DNA from: Nyssa sinensis
Lineage: Eukaryota > Streptophyta > Magnoliopsida > Cornales > Nyssaceae
Assembly: GCA_008638375.1 (NCBI GenBank)
Contig: CM018051.1
Span: 5,538,852 to 5,602,851 of the forward strand
Reading direction: 5' to 3'
DNA: 64,000 nt
In this document: piece after piece, positions 62,000 through 64,000 of the stretch
How the letters are laid out: every line of letters begins with the position of its first letter
How positions within the stretch are numbered: position 1 is the first letter of the stretch
Position numbers and translations under genes: made by a program
The notes under the pieces: model-generated
What the model saw: the letters and a program-made list of their open reading frames with translations, nothing else
The model's database searches: none
What the model was told of the DNA's origin: nothing

Positions 62000-64000
62000 C
62001 CACCTCTTTAATCCGAGATGAAACTTGAGTAATGTTTGGTGTCCATATATTATATACATACAGTTGAACTTTATATAATTAATATTTAATAATTTTTAAT
62101 AATTAATAAATTTTAAAAAAATAACTTAATTTGATGATTAATATTTAATAATTAATTTTTTTTTTTTTAGTTCATTCGGCCATCAGTACAAATAAAAGTG
62201 CAAAATTATTTTATAACCTAAATATTTTAGTACTATAAAACAAAGTTCACATTTTAATTTTTAGGCCAATGGCAGACCCAAAACTACTTGACAGGCCTGT
62301 TAGAAAAAATCACAAATTTTAGGAAAGGTAATTTTTAAATTATAATAAAATTTTAGTAGAAAAAAAAGAAATTCTCCAATTTTGTGGGGCGGTGGCCCCG
62401 CTAGCCCCGCTCTAGGACCGCCAGTGTTTTAGACCAAAATGTCCTTATAGAAATTACTAAAATATTACTCTCATAAATATGATAACATTATCTTAAAAGA
62501 TGCACCATAATTTGATTTCAAAAACAAAAGAAAAAATGACAAAAATTAAAGAGCTTCCTATTTTATAAGATAAAAAATAAAATAAAAGCTTGTATCACTC
62601 AACAAATACTTATTCTAAAAAAATATAAATTTTCACTTGGAAACAAATAAAATTAACGTAGGGAAAGGAAAAAGAAAATGTTACTTTTCTTAAGTGATCA
62701 AGAATTTGAGTTAGGGTAAAAAAAGTTTTACCCTAAATCAATAGGAAACATTAACAATAGAATATGAACGTAAGGTAAAATTAATATACCTAAAAAAATT
62801 CACATATATGAACATAAAGTAAAAATTTTGAAAAAAATTACATAACTGTACGAACCATAACTAAAATGTATAAAATAATTATGATAAAATTTAAAAAAAA
62901 AAAAACATAATGTGTAAGATAATATCTCAATTGGAGTTCATTACAAAAGAAATCTAGAACGAAAATACTAAAAACAAAACAGAAAATCAAAAAAACAAAA
63001 ATCAAAAATCAAAAACAGAAATCAAAAAACTAATTTAACAAATGATAGAACAAAAAAATTTAAAAACAAATACATTATATGAACAAAACAGTAGAAAATT
63101 GACTAACTAAATGAAGAAGATAGTAAACGATGAATTGTACTATGAAAGACCAATGAAGAGAATTGTCATAATTTCAAAAATCTCAATTGAATAATAGTGA
63201 TGATCGTATGAAATTAATTCTATATACAATGAAACAAAATTCAAAATTCTAATTAATGAAAAACAAATCATTTCATACGGGGAATTAATTCTATATGTAA
63301 TGCAACAAAATTCAAAACTTCTAATAAAAAACAAATCATTCCATACGGGAAATTAATTCTATATGCATTAAATATAAATTCAAATAAATATCAAATCATT
63401 TCAAAACGGATGAAACTGAATAATTTTTTCTCAAAACTATCACAACTACTAAATCATTACAAAAAAATAATAGTAAACAATAATAAAAGAATATATTAGT
63501 AAACAAAAATGTAAAATTCAATGCCACGTAGGATTAGTGGCCGGCCATGTGTATAAATAAGTAACCATTATATGTATTTTATATCAAATTGTAACTTGTC
63601 ATGTATTTATCAATAATTAAATGACTATATTAAGGACTTTATAGTAATTAACTCTATTTTTGTCATAAAATTTCTTTATAATATTAATTATTAGAGAGAT
63701 AAAAATAGTTATATATCTATTTATATATCACATTTTTGACATATCTTGATATATGTATTTATTCTATATAATTGAAGTCAAAGGTATTGTAAATGAGAAA
63801 AATTAGAACATTAAAAAAATATAATTTTTTACTAGGCATTATGAGTTTTGTTATGTCATAAATTGATTATTATATGTATTTTTTTTTATGAAAAACTAAA
63901 ATGTTATTGAAAATGTACATATAAAATTTTATTTTTGTACTAATTAGTATTTACATGTGAGAAACATTTATTAATTAATGACAATATGAGAAAACTTAAT
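62000..64000. other. AT-rich intergenic region
   Basis: No gene is seen. The region is A/T-rich with short internal repeats, such as GAAATTAATTCTATATG-type words at 63200-63370. Apart from the MITE at 62267 it shows no other clear structure. Confidence 0.6.
62267..62426. mobile_element. hAT-like MITE, CARTGGC family copy 2 (160 bp)
   Basis: The duplication TTTTAGGC (62259-62266) and TTTTAGAC (62427-62434) has one mismatch. Termini are CAATGGCAGACCC and, in complement, CACTGGCGGTCC. It is the same style as the element at 50575-50789, including the GC-rich right end (GCCCCGCTAGCCCCGC). Confidence 0.75.

Overview
The window is plant nuclear DNA. It is strongly AT-rich, its genes are split by GT-AG introns (some of several kb), and the space between genes is packed with small plant transposons: hAT-type MITEs, fold-back elements, L1 and RTE LINE tails and tRNA-derived SINEs. 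Gene content and repeat style fit a eudicot, plausibly a long-lived woody one, but the species cannot be named from the sequence alone.

Three protein-coding loci can be reconstructed with confidence, all on the minus strand. (1) Positions <1 to 18946 hold ten coding exons of a WD40-repeat protein with two AT-hooks. It resembles the TFIIIC subunit GTF3C2, and its 3' end lies beyond the left edge. (2) Positions 24478 to 25988 hold an intronless cytochrome P450 of the CYP94 family, closest in my judgement to CYP94C1, the jasmonoyl-isoleucine-oxidising branch. One frameshift near 25268 splits its reading frame. (3) Positions 54776 to 61812 hold a complete five-exon GDSL esterase/lipase (356 aa) with signal peptide and full catalytic set. 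A fourth, weak locus (47574 to 48304, minus) consists of three phase-compatible putative exons of a protein I do not recognise. The genes have no obvious common pathway, as is usual in plant genomes.

Layout: 1-19500 is the WD40 gene, with introns invaded by L1 and RTE LINE fragments and two hAT-like MITEs. 19600-24470 is intergenic, with an LTR-like relic, CACTA-like subterminal sequence and short tandem duplications. 24478-26064 is the P450 and its TATA box. 26100-44700 is a gene-free repeat plain with fold-back elements, a hAT MITE carrying a nested 64-bp LINE tail, and an RTE LINE/SINE pair. 45166-53500 contains SINEs, hAT MITEs and the uncertain exons. 54776-61880 is the GDSL gene. 62000-64000 is gene-free AT-rich DNA with one small MITE.

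The most informative signal is the density of precisely bounded insertions. Seven hAT-like elements show 7-8 bp target-site duplications (four exact), three SINEs show 11-12 bp imperfect duplications, and one nested LINE tail has a perfect 19-bp duplication. No previously undescribed defence or regulatory system was recognised.
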